Part shown: piece by piece, positions 30,892 to 32,662 of the stretch
How positions within the stretch are numbered: position 1 is the first letter of the stretch
Layout of the letters: each line of letters opens with the position of its first letter
Assembly: GCA_002070205.1 (NCBI GenBank)
Contig: MWCU01000060.1
Span: 1 to 32,662 of the forward strand
Source: Firmicutes bacterium ADurb.Bin182
GTDB taxonomy: Bacteria; Bacillota; Clostridia; Christensenellales; CAG-138
Direction: 5' to 3'
DNA: 32,662 nt
The notes under the pieces: generated by a model
What the model was told of the DNA's origin: nothing
Databases searched by the model: none
Seen by the model: only the letters and a program-made list of their open reading frames with translations
Made by a program: the position numbers and the translations under genes

Positions 30892-31128
30892 ATGCCGACT
30901 TATCCCTTTAGATGCCGCCAATGCGGCATTGAATTCGAGGTTTTCTTATCGATCAAAGAGAAAGAAACAAAAGGGCCGGTTTGCACTTCGTGCGGTTCGG
31001 GTGATTTGGTGCGGCTTTATTCAAATGTGAACGTGAACACAAAAACAACACAAAGCTGTCCGCATCACGGCTGCGAAGCGATGCAGTCGGGTTGCTGTCC
31101 GCGAATGGGTTGCGGACAGGACCTGTGA
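30892..31128 (+). CDS. FmdB-type zinc ribbon protein
   Basis: The 78-residue protein begins MPTYPFRCRQCG and has a second pair CTSCG at residues 31-34, the four-cysteine zinc ribbon of FmdB-like putative regulators. The C-terminus is unusually rich in Cys and His (SCPHHGCEAMQSGCCPRMGCG), which could bind more metal. GGAGGTG lies eight bases before the ATG. The function of this family is not firmly known. The metallophosphoesterase gene starts 37 bases later and probably shares its transcript. Confidence 0.85.
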   Translation: MPTYPFRCRQCGIEFEVFLSIKEKETKGPVCTSCGSGDLVRLYSNVNVNTKTTQSCPHHGCEAMQSGCCPRMGCGQDL

Positions 31129-31165
31129 TGCCGGGTACAAACGGTCGAAGAAGAGCGGAGGGAGT

Positions 31166-32020
31166 ATGAAACCGGTCGTATTCATCATATCGGTCCTTCT
31201 GCTCGTTGTTTGCCTTGAATTGTATATCAGCAGCAATCATATTCAAATCACTCATCTTTCCGTCCCCGTCAGCAATTGCCCGGACGCTTTTGAAGGCTTC
31301 AAAATCGTCCATCTCTCCGATTTGCACAGCAAACGATTCGGCAGAGAGAACGCGCGCCTTATCGGGCGCATATTTGAGCTTGAGCCCGATATAGTCGTCA
31401 TGACCGGAGATATGGTAAACAGAACGGATAAAGACTTTGGCGTATTCTTGAACCTTGCCGCCGCTTTGGCAAAGACTTATCCCGTGTACTATGTAACAGG
31501 CAATCATGAACTCGGGCTGAACATAAAGGCTTTGACGGAAATCAAGGCTCAGCTGAAAAGCTTTGGGGTTTGCGTATTGGATAATGAGCAGGCCGTAATC
31601 CGAAAAGGGCGGGATGCAATCACGCTGTACGGCTGCGCTCTGCCTTTGGAGTTTTACAGAGAAATGAAAAGCCGGCACAACCGTGAGCATGATTTCGATA
31701 TTATAAAGGACGCGTTGGGGGATTTTGATGATTACGGCGTAAATATACTTCTGGCGCATCACCCGCGTTATTTTGAGATCTATTCCGATTGGGGAGCCGC
31801 TTTAACGCTGTCCGGGCACCTTCACGGCGGAATGATACGGCTGCCCTTCATCGGAGCCGTATTCTCTCCCGATATTGAGCTTTTTCCGAATTACGGCGGC
31901 GGGCTTTATACGAACCGGCAAAGCCATATGGTTGTAAACCGCGGTCTCGGCAGAGGCACTGCGGGCTTCAGGCTTTTTAACCGGCCCGAAATCTCCGTCA
32001 TCACACTGCACGGCATATAG
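31166..32020 (+). CDS. Membrane-anchored metallophosphoesterase (YkuE/YaeI-like)
   Basis: The 284-residue protein has an N-terminal membrane anchor (VVFIISVLLLVVCLELYI) and a calcineurin-like phosphoesterase domain with all five blocks: HLSDLHS (Asp52, His54), TGDMVNR, TGNHE, LAHHP and SGHLHGG. These place a two-metal site. Relatives act on lipid pyrophosphates such as UDP-diacylglucosamine-like substrates, but the substrate here is unknown. GGAGGGAGT precedes the ATG. It follows the zinc ribbon gene closely. Confidence 0.92.
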   Translation: MKPVVFIISVLLLVVCLELYISSNHIQITHLSVPVSNCPDAFEGFKIVHLSDLHSKRFGRENARLIGRIFELEPDIVVMTGDMVNRTDKDFGVFLNLAAALAKTYPVYYVTGNHELGLNIKALTEIKAQLKSFGVCVLDNEQAVIRKGRDAITLYGCALPLEFYREMKSRHNREHDFDIIKDALGDFDDYGVNILLAHHPRYFEIYSDWGAALTLSGHLHGGMIRLPFIGAVFSPDIELFPNYGGGLYTNRQSHMVVNRGLGRGTAGFRLFNRPEISVITLHGI

Positions 32021-32055
32021 GCTTTCAAATCCTTGTTTCATCAATTTTCTCTTTA

Positions 32056-32087
32056 TTGACATTTTTCCGGCCCGTCCGGGCATACAT
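32056..32087 (+). promoter_or_regulatory. Possible promoter of the small lipoprotein gene
   Basis: TTGACA at 32056-32061, with CATACAT 19 bases further as a poor -10 element. The spacing is long, so the lipoprotein may instead be read from the metallophosphoesterase transcript. Confidence 0.35.
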
Positions 32088-32138
32088 TTGAAGCGGGCAA
32101 ACCTTGTTGATTCTATAAAACCCGAGGAGGAGAATGTG

Positions 32139-32444
32139 ATGAAAAAGTCGGTCCGGTTTATTGCGGTGCTTTTGGCCGCTTCGTTGGTTTGCTGCGCCTG
32201 CGCAGAAAAACCTGCAACAAGAACCACGGAAGGCGAATACGTAGGCCTGATAGACAATAATTTCATAGAAATAAAAATCAGCGGATTGCCTGAAGAAGAA
32301 GCGTATGCGTCATTCATGCTTTCGGAAGAAGTCCGGGGAGAATTTGAAGAACTTAAGCTCAACAGCGGAGAACTTGTAAGGTTTGAATACGAAAGACCCG
32401 ATGAAGGTCCGCCTGTCATAGTGCGCATAGAAAGAATAGATTGA
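32139..32444 (+). CDS. Small secreted lipoprotein, hypothetical
   Basis: From the ATG at 32139 (GGAGGAG six bases upstream) the protein has 101 residues. A lysine-led hydrophobic signal (MKKSVRFIAVLLAASLVCCAC) ends in a cysteine-rich site that can serve as a lipobox, although no strict LAGC is present. The mature part (EGEYVGLIDNNFIEIKISG, then ELKLNSGELVRFEYERPDEG) looks like a small beta barrel. It has no family I can name with certainty. A strong terminator hairpin follows. Confidence 0.75.
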   Translation: MKKSVRFIAVLLAASLVCCACAEKPATRTTEGEYVGLIDNNFIEIKISGLPEEEAYASFMLSEEVRGEFEELKLNSGELVRFEYERPDEGPPVIVRIERID

Positions 32445-32464
32445 GCTCAATAAAATTCCATATC

Positions 32465-32486
32465 GGGAACCGCCCAAGCGGTTCCC
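32465..32486 (+). terminator. Terminator-like hairpin after the lipoprotein gene
   Basis: GGGAACCGC, loop CCAA, GCGGTTCCC: a 9-bp GC-rich stem 20 bases after the stop. The bases after it (TCATCTTGTC) are only moderately T-rich. Confidence 0.72.
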
Positions 32487-32495
32487 TCATCTTGT

Positions 32496-32636
32496 CGAAG
32501 AAGTCTGTATAGACTTCTTCGAGTTCTACACGCTTTACCTAAAATCAAAGATTTCCGGGCGGTAAAGCGTGCAAAGTACGAAATCTATACGGATTTCATC
32601 CGTTTCACCGTGTAGTCGCTGATGACGGAACGTATC
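32496..32636. repeat. Cluster of three further inverted repeats at the right edge
   Basis: CGAAGAAGTCT/AGACTTCTTCG (32496-32521, four-base loop), CACGCTTTACC/GGTAAAGCGTG (about 32528-32571) and GTCGCTGAT/ATCAGCGAC (about 32614-32642) follow one another, with a smaller GAAATC/GATTTC pair in between. Together with the terminator they make four strong stems in less than 200 bases. Their role is unknown. Confidence 0.6.
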
Positions 32637-32662
32637 AGCGACCATGCCGCTCTACGGATTAC
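32585..32662 (-). CDS. Possible C-terminal end of a gene cut by the right edge
   Basis: On the minus strand the frame from the edge reads VIRRAAWSLIRSVISDYTVK, then RMKSV and TAG. It is open to the window edge and basic, but only 25 residues are visible and no family can be named. The hairpins beyond it would suit a convergent gene end. One of them lies inside this frame, which weakens the call. Confidence 0.25.
   Translation of the reverse strand, partial: VIRRAAWSLIRSVISDYTVKRMKSV

Noticed and set aside
30953..31762. 269-codon minus-strand frame across FmdB and the metallophosphoesterase
   Set aside because: Both plus-strand genes are strongly supported by motifs and ribosome sites, so the opposite frame is a shadow.
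31802..32428. 208-codon minus-strand frame over the metallophosphoesterase end and the lipoprotein
   Set aside because: Low-complexity Ser-rich translation, no start signals, and it crosses two believable genes and the gap between them.

Overview
The window looks like chromosomal DNA from an anaerobic, endospore-forming Firmicute of the Clostridia type. The evidence is consistent but indirect. There are strong GGAGG ribosome-binding sites and TTGACA/TATAAT-type promoters. Several families are typical of anaerobic clostridia: an aldehyde:ferredoxin oxidoreductase, a CotF-like coat protein, a spore-photoproduct-lyase-family radical SAM protein, DUF2935, DpnD and a YczE-like membrane protein. 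I found no tRNA, rRNA, CRISPR array, transposase or phage gene.

1-6386 is a catabolic block. A minus-strand series runs from an Ldh-type dehydrogenase through a tungsten-type aldehyde oxidoreductase (AOR), a cupin, a creatininase-family hydrolase resembling 3-dehydro-scyllo-inosose hydrolase, and a medium-chain dehydrogenase cut by the left edge. It is divergent from a GntR/FCD regulator. The regulator is followed by a small unrecognised protein ending in Gly-Gly that I read as a MoaD/ThiS-type sulfur carrier. Beyond it lies an RraA-type aldolase gene whose promoter region is almost a copy of the one before the dehydrogenase, so the regulator probably controls both.

6583-10913 holds a YtcJ-type amidohydrolase whose stop overlaps the start of a P2-type calcium ATPase. 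10942-12192 holds an AraC regulator and, divergent from it, a strong promoter driving what looks like a broken small gene.

12193-14647 is a family 2A encapsulin operon: the shell protein overlaps by 11 bases a SufS-type cysteine desulfurase with an N-terminal extension of about 110 residues, the cargo-loading region in this family. A tiny coupled reading frame follows. Beyond are a decayed ADP-ribosylglycohydrolase, a CotF-like protein with a glutamine-run linker, a YczE-like membrane protein, DpnD, an unlisted 44-residue double-CxxC protein, a small orphan and a DUF2935 protein.

18912-20405 is a structured leader with a ten-codon reading frame, then rsgA, which appears to start at an ATA codon. 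20477-27591 is a sugar locus: AraC regulator, binding lipoprotein, two permeases and a GH65 phosphorylase, without an ATPase subunit. It probably imports an alpha-linked glucose disaccharide and splits it with phosphate.

27772-32444 carries single genes: an Fpg/Nei-like protein lacking the catalytic proline, a radical SAM protein, a DUF3592 protein, MsrB, an FmdB zinc ribbon, a metallophosphoesterase and a small lipoprotein. The right edge is a run of hairpins and a possible end of a minus-strand gene.

All calls are by eye from sequence and memory of families. No database or folding program was used.
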